This document shows, one piece after another, positions 27,303 through 36,126 of a stretch of DNA of 64,000 nucleotides. Origin of the DNA: Pararhizobium sp. IMCC21322 (lineage in GTDB: Bacteria > Pseudomonadota > Alphaproteobacteria > Rhizobiales > GCA-2746425); the NCBI RefSeq assembly GCF_030758295.1, contig NZ_CP132335.1, positions 2,208,412-2,272,411 of the forward strand, written 5' to 3'. A program made the position numbers and the translations under genes. The notes under the pieces are model-generated. The model did no database searches, was not told the DNA's origin, and saw nothing but the letters and a program-made list of their open reading frames with translations. How positions within the stretch are numbered: position 1 is the stretch's first letter; each line of letters opens with the position of its first letter.

Positions 27303-28154
27303 ATGACAGGACCTCCGTCACTTCTTGCCCTCAGCATGATTCTCTCGGCGGCAGTCCTGCATGCAACATGGAATGCCATCATAAAGGGCTCCGCCGACCG
27401 GGCCCTTGCGATGGGATTGCTCAATTTGGGCCATACTGCGCTGGGTCTGGTGCTGGTTCTTCTCTATGCTCCCCCGGCGGCTGAAGCCTGGCCGTTCATC
27501 ATTGCCTCAACCTTTATTCACTTCTTCTATTACGGATTTTTGCTGTGGGCCTACCGGCACGGTGATCTCAGTCAGGTCTATCCCATCGCCAGGGGCATTG
27601 CCCCTGTTCTGGTTGCCTTGGGCGCGCAGGTTTTTGCAGATGAATTTCTGCCGCCAATTGCCTGGGCAGGTATTCTGCTGGTGTCTTTCGGCATCAGTGT
27701 TTTGTTTTTCGGGCGCAGGCACAATGCGGCAAGTGCTCAGGCTATTTCTGCCGCTGTTTTGACCGGCATTGCCATTGCATCCTACTCGATCGTGGATGGT
27801 CTGGGCGTGCGCGCCTCCCAGAGTCCGCTCGGCTATATTGGCTGGTTGTTTTTACTGGAATGCATTCCGGGCGTCTTTTTCATTGTCTATCGTCGGAAGC
27901 ACTTGAGCGGTATTCAAACCAAAATTCTGACCATTGGTATTGGCGGAGGGCTGTTATCTGCGGTCGCCTATGGCCTCGCGATTTATGCCAAGAGCCTTAC
28001 GAGCCTAGGCACCGTTTCCGCGATTCGCGAATCCAGTGTCATCATCGCAGCACTCATCGGCGTGATCTGGTTCAAGGAACGACCGTGGAAATTGCGTATG
28101 CTGGCGGCCATGATAGTGGCAGGCGGCGTTGTTTTATTGGCCGTTGGCGGGTAA
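27303..28154 (+). CDS. EamA/DMT-superfamily transporter
   Basis: A 283-aa integral membrane protein with two EamA repeats and about ten hydrophobic helices. Recognisable family features are LHATWNAIIKGSADR in the first repeat and RESSVIIAALIGVIWFKERP in the second. It lies 43 bp after phnY with the same orientation and is the last gene before a convergent hairpin. No phosphonate ABC transporter (phnSTUV or phnCDE) is present, so this protein is a candidate phosphonate-pathway transporter, either importing aminoethylphosphonate or exporting a by-product. That role is inference. Confidence 0.8.
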   Translation: MTGPPSLLALSMILSAAVLHATWNAIIKGSADRALAMGLLNLGHTALGLVLVLLYAPPAAEAWPFIIASTFIHFFYYGFLLWAYRHGDLSQVYPIARGIAPVLVALGAQVFADEFLPPIAWAGILLVSFGISVLFFGRRHNAASAQAISAAVLTGIAIASYSIVDGLGVRASQSPLGYIGWLFLLECIPGVFFIVYRRKHLSGIQTKILTIGIGGGLLSAVAYGLAIYAKSLTSLGTVSAIRESSVIIAALIGVIWFKERPWKLRMLAAMIVAGGVVLLAVGG

Positions 28155-28156
28155 CG

Positions 28157-28172
28157 CTTCAGACTCCTGAAG
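28157..28172. terminator. small hairpin between convergent genes
   Basis: CTTCAG (28157-28162) pairs with CTGAAG (28167-28172) over a 4-nt loop, filling the 20-bp gap between the DMT transporter and the LacI regulator. The stem is short and lacks a U-tract, so this is a tentative bidirectional terminator. Confidence 0.35.
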
Positions 28173-28174
28173 GA

Positions 28175-29233
28175 TCAAAGCTCCAGTAAAGGTATTTCAA
28201 GATCCTGTTGTGGTGGTCCGTCTTTTTCAATTGACGCAGTGAGCGCTTTCACCAGAAATGTACCTGCCTGGCTGACATTCTCCCGCACCACAATGATTTC
28301 CTTTCGGAAATGCACCAGAAAATGAAGCGCTTCCTTGGCCACCAGGTCTACATCTGTGCCGAGCAGCAGTCCCTCATTCTCTACGGCGTTCACAATCGCC
28401 ATGGCTCCGCTGGTGCTTCCGCTGATAAAGCCATCCGGCGGGTTGGGGCCTTTCATGGTCTTGGAAAGGGCCGCTTCAATCTCGGTCATATCGCTGTCGC
28501 TGGTCACCAATTCCAGGGTCCTGTGATTTACTCCGAGCCGTTCTGCCGCCGCGCCGAAGCCACTAATCATGTGCTTGCCGTAAGTCTGCTCAGCAGGCGG
28601 GGACAACAAGGCAAGGTTTCTGCGGCCAAGGGACACCAGTTTTTCCACGCCCAATTCGGTAAAGCGCTCATTGTCGAAATCAAAATAAGGGTGAGCGATC
28701 CCCATCTCGGTGCGGCCATGTGTGGCGAATGGAAGGCCGTGTTTACTCAGATAGGCGATGCGCGGATCTTTTGGTTCTATCTGGTTCAGAATCACGCCAT
28801 CCGCAGAGCCGGTCTCAACAATGTATCGAATGGGCTCCATGGGATCATCATCAGCAGAATAGGGCGTGACGTTGAGATGATAGGACGTGTTTCTGAGCGC
28901 TGTTGAAATTGAGTAAATCAGCTGTGCCGTATGATTCATAACGTGGCTTTCAGCCGACATCACAAGGCAAATTACATTGGTTTTGCCCGTGCGCAGACGC
29001 ACGCCGGCACGGTTTGGGCGATAGCCAATTTCATTTGCAACTTCGCGAACCCGGCTTTTAGTTGCCTCGCCGATATCGGATGCATCTTTCAAGGCCCGGG
29101 ACACCGTAGCAATCGACAATCCGGTAATCATCGCAATTGTTTTCAGGGTCGGTCGTTTCGGCAGACGATGATCTGAACCGGCGCTTTCCGCCTCCGGCTT
29201 GTCGGCTTTGTTATGCGGCTGATTGGTATCCAT
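28175..29233 (-). CDS. LacI-family transcriptional regulator of the mannoside operon
   Basis: A 352-aa LacI-type regulator. The HTH (LKTIAMITGLSIATVSRALK) starts unusually late, at about residue 30, after a charged, low-complexity N-terminal extension (DTNQPHNKADKPEAESAG). The ATG at 29233 is preferred; the frame runs 60 nt further. The sensor domain shows the usual DGFISGSTSGAMAIVNAVE segment. It is divergent from the CUT1 ABC/beta-mannosidase operon, whose promoter carries two matching CG-centred operators, so it is the obvious repressor. A manno-oligosaccharide or mannose derivative is the likely inducer. Confidence 0.88.
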   Translation of the reverse strand: MDTNQPHNKADKPEAESAGSDHRLPKRPTLKTIAMITGLSIATVSRALKDASDIGEATKSRVREVANEIGYRPNRAGVRLRTGKTNVICLVMSAESHVMNHTAQLIYSISTALRNTSYHLNVTPYSADDDPMEPIRYIVETGSADGVILNQIEPKDPRIAYLSKHGLPFATHGRTEMGIAHPYFDFDNERFTELGVEKLVSLGRRNLALLSPPAEQTYGKHMISGFGAAAERLGVNHRTLELVTSDSDMTEIEAALSKTMKGPNPPDGFISGSTSGAMAIVNAVENEGLLLGTDVDLVAKEALHFLVHFRKEIIVVRENVSQAGTFLVKALTASIEKDGPPQQDLEIPLLEL

Positions 29234-29341
29234 ATTTCTGCTTTCGGTAACGCGCGCAGTCCATATCGGTTTTGCCGCTGACACACCAGTCACAGGGTCC
29301 AGCTACCGTTCATACACACATTTCAGCATGATCAAATAAAA

Positions 29342-29369
29342 TTGAAAATACTAGATTGATTCGTAATCT
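29342..29369 (+). promoter_or_regulatory. candidate promoter of the mannoside operon
   Basis: TTGAAA (29342-29347), a 16-nt spacer and TAATCT (29364-29369) form a reasonable sigma-70-like pair. The proposed -10 touches operator 1 and operator 2 covers the early transcribed region, as expected for LacI-type repression. Confidence 0.4.
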
Positions 29370-29381
29370 AAATCGTTATAG
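29368..29381. promoter_or_regulatory. LacI-type operator 1 (degenerate)
   Basis: CTAAATCGTTATAG is a CG-centred site; its right half (CGTTATAG) is identical to that of operator 2, and the left half matches at four of six positions. The CG centres of the two sites are 21 bp apart, about two helical turns, so both face the same side of the DNA. Confidence 0.6.
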
Positions 29382-29387
29382 CGTCCT

Positions 29388-29403
29388 ACTATAACGTTAT
29401 AGT
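29388..29403. promoter_or_regulatory. LacI-type operator 2 (perfect palindrome)
   Basis: ACTATAACGTTATAGT is a perfect 16-bp CG-centred palindrome located 19 bp before the ATG of the binding-protein gene. It is the strongest operator sequence in the window and is expected to bind the divergent LacI regulator. Confidence 0.8.
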
Positions 29404-29421
29404 TTCATCTGGGAGGAAAAT

Positions 29422-30654
29422 ATGAAACTGAAAACACTAGCTGCCGCATTGATGCTCACTGCGGGAATTCCAATGGCCGCGCAAGCGACTGATCTGGAAG
29501 TAACACATTGGTGGACCTCTGGTGGCGAAGCCGCTGCCGTGGCAGAATTTGCCAAAGCTTTTAATGATGGCGGAGACAAATGGGTTGATGGCGCGATAGC
29601 CGGATCCGGCGGCGTTGCCCGCCCGATTATCATTTCCCGTATCATTGGCGGTGACCCGATGGGCGCGACCCAACTGAACCACGGACGCCAGGCTGAAGAA
29701 TTGGTGGAAGCCGGTTTGATGCTGGATCTGACAGAAATTGCGGAAGCAGAAGGCTGGCGCGATCTGGTCAATCCGGTGCGTTTGCTCGATGGTTGCACAG
29801 TGGACGGCAAGATTTATTGCGTCCCAGTCAATATTCACTCACCACAATGGTTGTGGCTCAGCCATGAAGCCTACAAGAAAGCCGGCGTTGCAGTGCCAGC
29901 GAATTGGGACGAATTCGTTGCTTCAGCACCAAAATTGCGTGAGGCAGGCATCGTGCCATTGGCCATGGGCCAGCAATCCTGGCAGACCCAACTTGCCTTT
30001 GACACCATGATGGTCGCTGTCGGTGGGATCGATCTGTATAAGAGCATCCTGTCCGACAAGGATGCTAAGGCTGCGGCCAGTGCAGAGGCTACTGCAGTCT
30101 TTGAAGCCTATGCGGCTGCGCGATCCTTGTCCGAAGGCTCAAATGTTCAGGATTGGAATCAGGCCACCAATATGGTGATCACCGCCAAGGCCGGTGGTCA
30201 GATCATGGGCGATTGGGCACAGGGTGAATTCCAGGTTGCCAACCAGGTGGCTGGTGAAGATTACACCTGCCTGCCAGGTCTCGGCGTGAATGAAGTGATC
30301 GCCACCGGTGGTGATGCATTCTATTTCCCCAAAAACGATGATCCTGAGATTACAGCCGCTCAAAAGCGGATGGCGTCACAGATGATTTCAAAAGAAGTGC
30401 AGGTCGCTTTCAACCTGAAGAAGGGATCTTTGCCAATTCGTGGGGATGTTGATCTGTCTGCTGCCAATGACTGCATGAAGAAGGGCCTCAAGATCCTTGC
30501 TGATGGCAACATCCTGCCAGATGGCGTGAATGTTCAGTCTGCTGATACCCAGGGCCAGATCCAGGATCTGATGGTGGAGTTCTGGAACAGCAAAGATATC
30601 ACGGCCGCTGACGCGCAGAAACGTTACGTCGCAATTATCGAAGACGCTGACTGA
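29422..30654 (+). CDS. sugar-binding protein, CUT1 ABC transporter (mannoside operon)
   Basis: A 410-aa type II periplasmic binding protein close to the glucose/mannose-type CUT1 group. A signal peptide is clear (MKLKTLAAALMLTAG, cleavage after AQA). The mature start LEVTHWWTSGGEAAAVAEFA is the hallmark of this group, and QIMGDWAQGEF also fits. GGGAGGAAA precedes the ATG. It is the first gene after two LacI operators and is followed by two permeases, an ATPase and a cytoplasmic beta-mannosidase, so the ligand is probably a mannose-containing oligosaccharide. Confidence 0.9.
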   Translation: MKLKTLAAALMLTAGIPMAAQATDLEVTHWWTSGGEAAAVAEFAKAFNDGGDKWVDGAIAGSGGVARPIIISRIIGGDPMGATQLNHGRQAEELVEAGLMLDLTEIAEAEGWRDLVNPVRLLDGCTVDGKIYCVPVNIHSPQWLWLSHEAYKKAGVAVPANWDEFVASAPKLREAGIVPLAMGQQSWQTQLAFDTMMVAVGGIDLYKSILSDKDAKAAASAEATAVFEAYAAARSLSEGSNVQDWNQATNMVITAKAGGQIMGDWAQGEFQVANQVAGEDYTCLPGLGVNEVIATGGDAFYFPKNDDPEITAAQKRMASQMISKEVQVAFNLKKGSLPIRGDVDLSAANDCMKKGLKILADGNILPDGVNVQSADTQGQIQDLMVEFWNSKDITAADAQKRYVAIIEDAD

Positions 30655-30671
30655 CATCTTCGCCAAAATCT

Positions 30672-30698
30672 GACCGATCCGAAAATCTCGGATCGGTC
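30672..30698 (+). promoter_or_regulatory. strong intercistronic hairpin after the CUT1 binding-protein gene
   Basis: GACCGATCCGA (30672-30682) and TCGGATCGGTC (30688-30698) form a perfect 11-bp stem with a 5-nt loop, 17 nt past the stop. The following bases (TACCGGG) are not a U-tract, so full termination is unlikely. A 3'-stabilising or partial-attenuation hairpin that favours binding-protein expression fits best. Confidence 0.65.
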
Positions 30699-30775
30699 TA
30701 CCGGGCACAAGATCTGGCTCAAAAGTTTTCCGATAAATTAATTTATAAATTTGTCTTCAGGTGGGGAGAAGGGTC

Positions 30776-31672
30776 ATGGCGCAGACCGGGCGGCCAACAC
30801 AATTATTCCGCAATATGAGTGCCAAGATCGCGGCCATTCCCATGGTTCTGACTGCGTTGGTGGTCTTTGTCGGTGCAACCTTGTGGACGGTGTTTCACTC
30901 ATTCACAAATTCAAAACTTCTGCCCAATAGCAAGCTTGTCGGTCTGGATCAGTATGAGCGCCTGTGGAGCCAGAACCGTTGGCTGATTTCTATTGAAAAC
31001 CTGGCCATCTACGGCATTTGTTCCATGATATTTTCATTGGTTATCGGTTTTCTCTTGGCCGCTATGCTGGATCAGAAGATCCGATTTGAAAACACCTTCC
31101 GATCTATCTTCCTGTATCCCTTCGCCCTGAGCTTCATCGTCACGGGACTTGTGTGGCAGTGGATATTGAACCCCGAATTCGGCATTCAGAAAATCATCCG
31201 TAATTTGGGGTTTGAGGACTTCGTTTTCGACCCGCTATATAATCCGGACATAGTCATTTACGGCGTTCTGATTGCCGGACTGTGGCAGGGCACGGGACTG
31301 ATCATGTGCCTGATGCTGGCGGGTCTGCGTGGCATCGATGAGGATATCTGGAAGGCCGCTCGAGTCGACGGTATCCCGATGTGGAAGACATATGTGTTCA
31401 TTGTCATTCCAATGATGCGGGCGGTGTTCATCACGACCCTGGTCATTATCGCGTCGGGCATCGTCAAGGTCTATGATCTTGTTGTCGCTCAAACATCCGG
31501 CGGGCCAGGCATCGCCTCGGAAGTGCCGGCCAAATACGTCTATGATTACATGTTCAAAAACCAGAATTTGGGGCAGGGATTTGCGGCCTCAACGATGATG
31601 CTTTTATCGGTTCTGGTGATTGTCATCCCATGGGCTTACCTGGAATTCAAAGGGGAGCGATCACGTGGCTGA
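30776..31672 (+). CDS. sugar ABC transporter permease (CUT1, MalF-like)
   Basis: A 298-aa inner-membrane permease with six predicted helices. The coupling loop reads EDIWKAARVDGIPMWKTYVF. The ATG at 30776 is chosen because the purine-rich GGGGAGAAGG lies just upstream; the GTG at 30761 is part of that ribosome site. It forms the transporter pore with the next permease, whose GTG start overlaps its end by 8 bp. Confidence 0.9.
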   Translation: MAQTGRPTQLFRNMSAKIAAIPMVLTALVVFVGATLWTVFHSFTNSKLLPNSKLVGLDQYERLWSQNRWLISIENLAIYGICSMIFSLVIGFLLAAMLDQKIRFENTFRSIFLYPFALSFIVTGLVWQWILNPEFGIQKIIRNLGFEDFVFDPLYNPDIVIYGVLIAGLWQGTGLIMCLMLAGLRGIDEDIWKAARVDGIPMWKTYVFIVIPMMRAVFITTLVIIASGIVKVYDLVVAQTSGGPGIASEVPAKYVYDYMFKNQNLGQGFAASTMMLLSVLVIVIPWAYLEFKGERSRG

Positions 31673-32585
31673 CACATCCGCAACCAATTCAAAAGTAACG
31701 ACAACGGTAGGGCCAAGGGGGCGCAAGCCCAAGCGGGCGCTGTCGCCGCGTAACATCATGTTGTATGGCACCCTCATCGTCATCGCGATGTATTATCTGC
31801 TGCCGCTCTATGTGATGGTGGTGACGTCCCTTAAAGGCATGCCGGAAATTCGTCTGGGCAATGTATTTTCACCTCCCGTGGAAATCACATTTGAGCCTTG
31901 GGTCAAGGCGTGGTCGGAAGCCTGTACCGGCTTGAATTGCGATGGCCTGTCGCGCGGGTTCTGGAACTCTGTCCGCATCATGGTTCCCTCTGTCGCGATT
32001 TCCATATTGATCGCGTCTGTGAACGGCTATGCGCTGGCGAATTGGCGTTTCAAGGGCGCCAACATCTTCTTCACGATTTTGATATTTGGGGCGTTCATTC
32101 CCTATCAGGTCATGATCTATCCAATTGTGATCATTCTGCGCGAGATGGGCCTTTACACCAAACTGGGTGGACTGGTCATTGTGCACACTGTGTTCGGCAT
32201 GCCCATTCTGACGCTTCTGTTCCGTAATTACTTCAGTTCTGTCCCGGAAGAATTGTTCAAGGCGGCGCGCGTTGATGGCGCTGGATTCTGGGGTATTTAT
32301 TTCCGGATCATGCTGCCAATGTCGTTGCCGATTTTCGTGGTTGCCATCATTCTGCAGGTGACAGGTATCTGGAATGATTTCCTGTTCGGCGTGATCTACA
32401 CCAAACCGGAAAATTATCCGATGACTGTCCAACTCAATAACATCGTGAATTCGGTGCAGGGTGTGAAGGAATACAACGTCAACATGGCAGCCACCCTGCT
32501 GACAGGCCTCGTGCCGCTATTCGTCTATTTTGTATCCGGTAAATTGTTCGTACGCGGCATTGCTGCGGGCGCCGTGAAGGGCTGA
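31665..32585 (+). CDS. sugar ABC transporter permease (CUT1, MalG-like)
   Basis: A 306-aa inner-membrane permease. The start is GTG at 31665, supported by AGGGGAGCG upstream and an 8-bp overlap with the first permease; the longer frame begins inside that gene. The first 40 residues are polar and basic (KVTTTVGPRGRKPKRALSP), then helices begin. The EAA loop reads EELFKAARVDGAGFWGIYFR. Only 5 bp separate it from the ATPase. Confidence 0.9.
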   Translation: MADTSATNSKVTTTVGPRGRKPKRALSPRNIMLYGTLIVIAMYYLLPLYVMVVTSLKGMPEIRLGNVFSPPVEITFEPWVKAWSEACTGLNCDGLSRGFWNSVRIMVPSVAISILIASVNGYALANWRFKGANIFFTILIFGAFIPYQVMIYPIVIILREMGLYTKLGGLVIVHTVFGMPILTLLFRNYFSSVPEELFKAARVDGAGFWGIYFRIMLPMSLPIFVVAIILQVTGIWNDFLFGVIYTKPENYPMTVQLNNIVNSVQGVKEYNVNMAATLLTGLVPLFVYFVSGKLFVRGIAAGAVKG

Positions 32586-32590
32586 GAATC

Positions 32591-33661
32591 ATGGAAAATC
32601 CGAGCGTATCAATCAAGCATCTCGACCTGGAATTTGGTTCGGTCAAAGTATTGAAGGACCTTAATCTGGATATCGGTCAGGGCGAGTTTCTGGTCCTTCT
32701 GGGCGCGTCTGGCTGTGGCAAATCCACCTTGCTTAACTGCATTGCGGGGCTTTTGGATGTGTCCGACGGGCAGATATTCATCAATGACAAAAATGTCACC
32801 TGGGAACAGCCTTCCGAACGCGGAATTGGCATGGTGTTTCAATCCTATGCACTTTATCCGCAGATGACCGTTCGTGGAAATCTGACATTTGGGCTGAAAA
32901 ACGCAAAAATGCCGAAGGACGAGATAGAAGCGCGCGTTAAACGGGCAGCAGAAATTCTACAGATTGAACCCTTGCTGAACCGTAAACCTGCGGCCTTGTC
33001 TGGTGGGCAGCGCCAGCGTGTTGCCATCGGCCGGGCATTGGTGCGCGATGTGGATGTATTCCTTTTCGATGAGCCACTGTCCAATCTGGATGCAAAACTG
33101 CGTGCTGATTTGCGCGTCGAGTTGAAAGTGCTGCATGAACGCCTCAAAAACACGATGATCTATGTCACCCATGATCAGATCGAGGCGATGACACTGGCCG
33201 ACCGAATTGCGATCATGAAAGACGGTCTGATCCAGCAACTCGACAGCCCCCAGGAAATCTATAACCGGCCAGTCAACAAATATGTTGCTGACTTTATCGG
33301 CTCACCTTCTATGAATTTCTTTGAAGGTGAAGTCGTCAACGGCCAATTCATCAGCGGGGACATGAGTATTGATTTGTCACGTTATGATTTTTCAGATGAG
33401 AGCGCTAAATCCTCCGCGTGGTTCGGGATTCGACCGGAGCACGTTTTAGTCAATGAGGACGCGCCTTTCAGTGCCAATGCACATGTTGATATTGTTGAAC
33501 CAATGGGCTCTGACACACTGGTCTGGACCAAGATTAACGGCGCGCCGTTCCGGTTCAGAATGGATGGTCAGGCATCGGTTTCAACGGGTGATGATTTGAA
33601 AATCGGGTTCGACCCGACACGTGCTTCATTATTCGACAAAACGACTGAGCTGCGCCTGTAA
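32591..33661 (+). CDS. sugar ABC transporter ATPase (CUT1, MalK/UgpC-like)
   Basis: A 356-aa ATPase energising the mannoside transporter. Walker A GASGCGKST (about 38-46), Q-loop VFQSYALYPQ, signature LSGGQRQRV, Walker B VFLFDEPLSNLD and the H-loop in YVTHDQIEA are all intact. A TOBE/OB regulatory domain follows (about 240-356) with GIRPEHVLV. It is 5 bp after the second permease and 35 bp before the beta-mannosidase gene. Confidence 0.92.
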   Translation: MENPSVSIKHLDLEFGSVKVLKDLNLDIGQGEFLVLLGASGCGKSTLLNCIAGLLDVSDGQIFINDKNVTWEQPSERGIGMVFQSYALYPQMTVRGNLTFGLKNAKMPKDEIEARVKRAAEILQIEPLLNRKPAALSGGQRQRVAIGRALVRDVDVFLFDEPLSNLDAKLRADLRVELKVLHERLKNTMIYVTHDQIEAMTLADRIAIMKDGLIQQLDSPQEIYNRPVNKYVADFIGSPSMNFFEGEVVNGQFISGDMSIDLSRYDFSDESAKSSAWFGIRPEHVLVNEDAPFSANAHVDIVEPMGSDTLVWTKINGAPFRFRMDGQASVSTGDDLKIGFDPTRASLFDKTTELRL

Positions 33662-33696
33662 GCGCAAAGACGCAGCGTCACAATTAAGAGTTCAAC

Positions 33697-36093
33697 ATGA
33701 TTGACCTATCTGGCGAATGGTTGCTTTGCGACCAGCAGCAATCCTATTCCCTTACGATGATGCTCCCGGGCGATGTCGTGAGCGCACTTCAACATGCCCA
33801 AATTGTACCGGATCCATATAGGGGACGAAACGAGTATGATGTGCGCTGGATTGCGGAACGTGACTGGATTGTCAGCCGCATTTTCCACACCGACAAGACC
33901 GATCTGTCCCTCATCCTGCAGGATGTGGACACAATTGCTGAGGTCAGCATCAATGGGGCGGTTGTGGCGACGACACAGAACAGCTTCCGCACCTACAAAA
34001 TCGATGTTTCAGACACTCTTTTGGGGGGTGAAAACGAAATCACAATTCGGTTTGCATCATCGCCCCGCATCGCTGCGAAATTGCAGGAAGATCAGCCATT
34101 TTACGTGCCGTGGCACAAGGAAAATTGCCCGATCGCCAATGGCAATATGCTGCGAAAGGTTCAGTGCGATTTCGGCTGGGACTGGAATATCGCTCTTGCC
34201 CCTCTTGGCGTCTATGGCCGTATGGAATTGGAGCAAAATCGGCCCGCTACAATAGGGCAGATCCGCGTTGATCAGATAAGCACCAACGAGCGCGCCGACG
34301 TCACAGTGACAGTGGCAATAATCGGGCAGGGCGGCGGCGGAAGTATCAATGTAGAATTTGCCGGTGAAAACCGCACAATTGAAATTGTCGATAACTCGGC
34401 AACCGCAGACTTCTCGTTCAACAAGCCGGACCTGTGGTGGCCTTTTGGGCTTGGTGACCAGGTTTTGCACGATTTGACAGTCACACTGGATGACCAGGCC
34501 GAAACGCGGCGTGTCGGATTGCGCTCTATCGATCTGGTGACGGAAACAGATGCCGCTGGTCTGGGGTTCAAATTCCGCATCAACGATCACGACACTTTTA
34601 TGCGGGGCGCAGACTGGATACCTGCTGACGCGCTGCCGGGGCGCATTACAAAAGAGAAGACGCGCGCGCTTCTTCAGTCCGCAGTTGATGCCAATATGAA
34701 TATGATCCGGGTCTGGGGCGGCGGACGGTATGAGCCGGATTATTTCTATGATTTTTGCGATGAAATGGGCCTGTTGATCTGGCACGACTTCATGTTCGCC
34801 TGCAATCTCTACCCGTCAACACCGGCGTTTCTGGCAGAAGTTGATGCTGAGGTGCGTGAGCAGACAGCGCGTCTGGGGCACCATGCCTCAATTGCTCTGT
34901 GGTGCGGCGATAATGAACTGATTGGTGCACTGACCTGGTTTGAGGAAAGCCGGAAAGACAGAGACCGCTATCTGGTCAGCTATGATCGGCTAAATCGTAC
35001 CGTTGAGACCGCTTTGAAAGATACGCTGCCAAATGCCAATTGGTGGCCGTCCAGCCCATCACCTGGACCCATGAACTTTGGTGATGCCTGGCACGATGAC
35101 GGCTCCGGCGATATGCATTTCTGGTCGGTCTGGCATGAAGGCAGAGACTTTTCTCATTATCGCGATGTGAAACCTCGGTTTTGTTCCGAATTCGGGTTTC
35201 AGTCTTTCCCGTCGATGAATGTCATTCGTGATTTTGCCGACGAGAAAGATTGGAATATTGCCTCGCCGGTCATGGAGAGCCATCAGAAAAACGCCGGGGG
35301 CAATGCACGGATCGCAGAAACCATGTTTCGCTATTTCCGGTTTCCCGTTGGTTTTGAAAATTTCGTCTATCTCAGCCAGGTTCAACAGGGGTTGGCCATC
35401 AAGACTGCCGTTGATTACTGGCGCAGCATCAAGCCGCATTGCATGGGAGCACTTTATTGGCAGTTGAATGACACATGGCCAGTGGCAAGCTGGTCCAGTC
35501 TGGACTATGGCGGCAACTGGAAGCTGTTGCACCATATGGCAAAAGACTTTTTCGAGCCAGCAGTTGTGGTTGCGGTCCCGACCGACGATAATATTGCGTT
35601 GATTGCGATCAACGATCTGCGCGATCAGCGAGAACTGCGCGTCACGGCCTATGCTGTGTCCATGTCTGGAACGCAACGCGAGCTCGGAGCAGGTCGCCGG
35701 AGCATCAATTCTACTGAAAACGCTGTTCTGCTCAACCTACCGAAACAGGACCTTCAGGTTGGTGAGATCCTTTATTTTGAATGGGCTGGGCCAGATGGCA
35801 TTATTCACAGTGACCATTTCACCAATGAACCCTATAAGACGCTGGATCTCCAGAACCCGGAAATTGAATTTGACATTACGCCGTCTGGTGAAGGTTGGGA
35901 GGTGACGTTGACCTGCCAAACGCTCGCGCTGTTCGTGGCGCTGGAAGCGGATAGTGCAGGGCGGTTTTCTGATAATGCCTTCACCATGCTGCCAGGCCGC
36001 AAAAAAGCCCTGCATTTCGTACCAGATGTATCAGACAAAAAACCTGAAATTACAGTGAGAGATCTTTTCACTGCGACTTACGGCACTGCATGA
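33697..36093 (+). CDS. beta-mannosidase, glycoside hydrolase family 2
   Basis: A 798-aa GH2 enzyme that removes mannose from the non-reducing end of beta-mannosides. An N-terminal sugar-binding domain (LPGDVVSALQ, QDVDTIAEVSINGA) and immunoglobulin-like domain lead to a TIM barrel. The barrel has the acid/base Glu407 in WCGDNELIGA and nucleophile Glu498 in FCSEFGFQSFPS, 91 residues apart as in characterised GH2 mannosidases. WGGGRYEPDYFYD is also typical. No signal peptide is present, so imported oligosaccharides are cut in the cytoplasm. The operon ABC transporter should supply them. Confidence 0.93.
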   Translation: MIDLSGEWLLCDQQQSYSLTMMLPGDVVSALQHAQIVPDPYRGRNEYDVRWIAERDWIVSRIFHTDKTDLSLILQDVDTIAEVSINGAVVATTQNSFRTYKIDVSDTLLGGENEITIRFASSPRIAAKLQEDQPFYVPWHKENCPIANGNMLRKVQCDFGWDWNIALAPLGVYGRMELEQNRPATIGQIRVDQISTNERADVTVTVAIIGQGGGGSINVEFAGENRTIEIVDNSATADFSFNKPDLWWPFGLGDQVLHDLTVTLDDQAETRRVGLRSIDLVTETDAAGLGFKFRINDHDTFMRGADWIPADALPGRITKEKTRALLQSAVDANMNMIRVWGGGRYEPDYFYDFCDEMGLLIWHDFMFACNLYPSTPAFLAEVDAEVREQTARLGHHASIALWCGDNELIGALTWFEESRKDRDRYLVSYDRLNRTVETALKDTLPNANWWPSSPSPGPMNFGDAWHDDGSGDMHFWSVWHEGRDFSHYRDVKPRFCSEFGFQSFPSMNVIRDFADEKDWNIASPVMESHQKNAGGNARIAETMFRYFRFPVGFENFVYLSQVQQGLAIKTAVDYWRSIKPHCMGALYWQLNDTWPVASWSSLDYGGNWKLLHHMAKDFFEPAVVVAVPTDDNIALIAINDLRDQRELRVTAYAVSMSGTQRELGAGRRSINSTENAVLLNLPKQDLQVGEILYFEWAGPDGIIHSDHFTNEPYKTLDLQNPEIEFDITPSGEGWEVTLTCQTLALFVALEADSAGRFSDNAFTMLPGRKKALHFVPDVSDKKPEITVRDLFTATYGTA

Positions 36094-36126
36094 CGCGCGC
36101 TGCCCGCACCTCAAGGAGAATATGAC

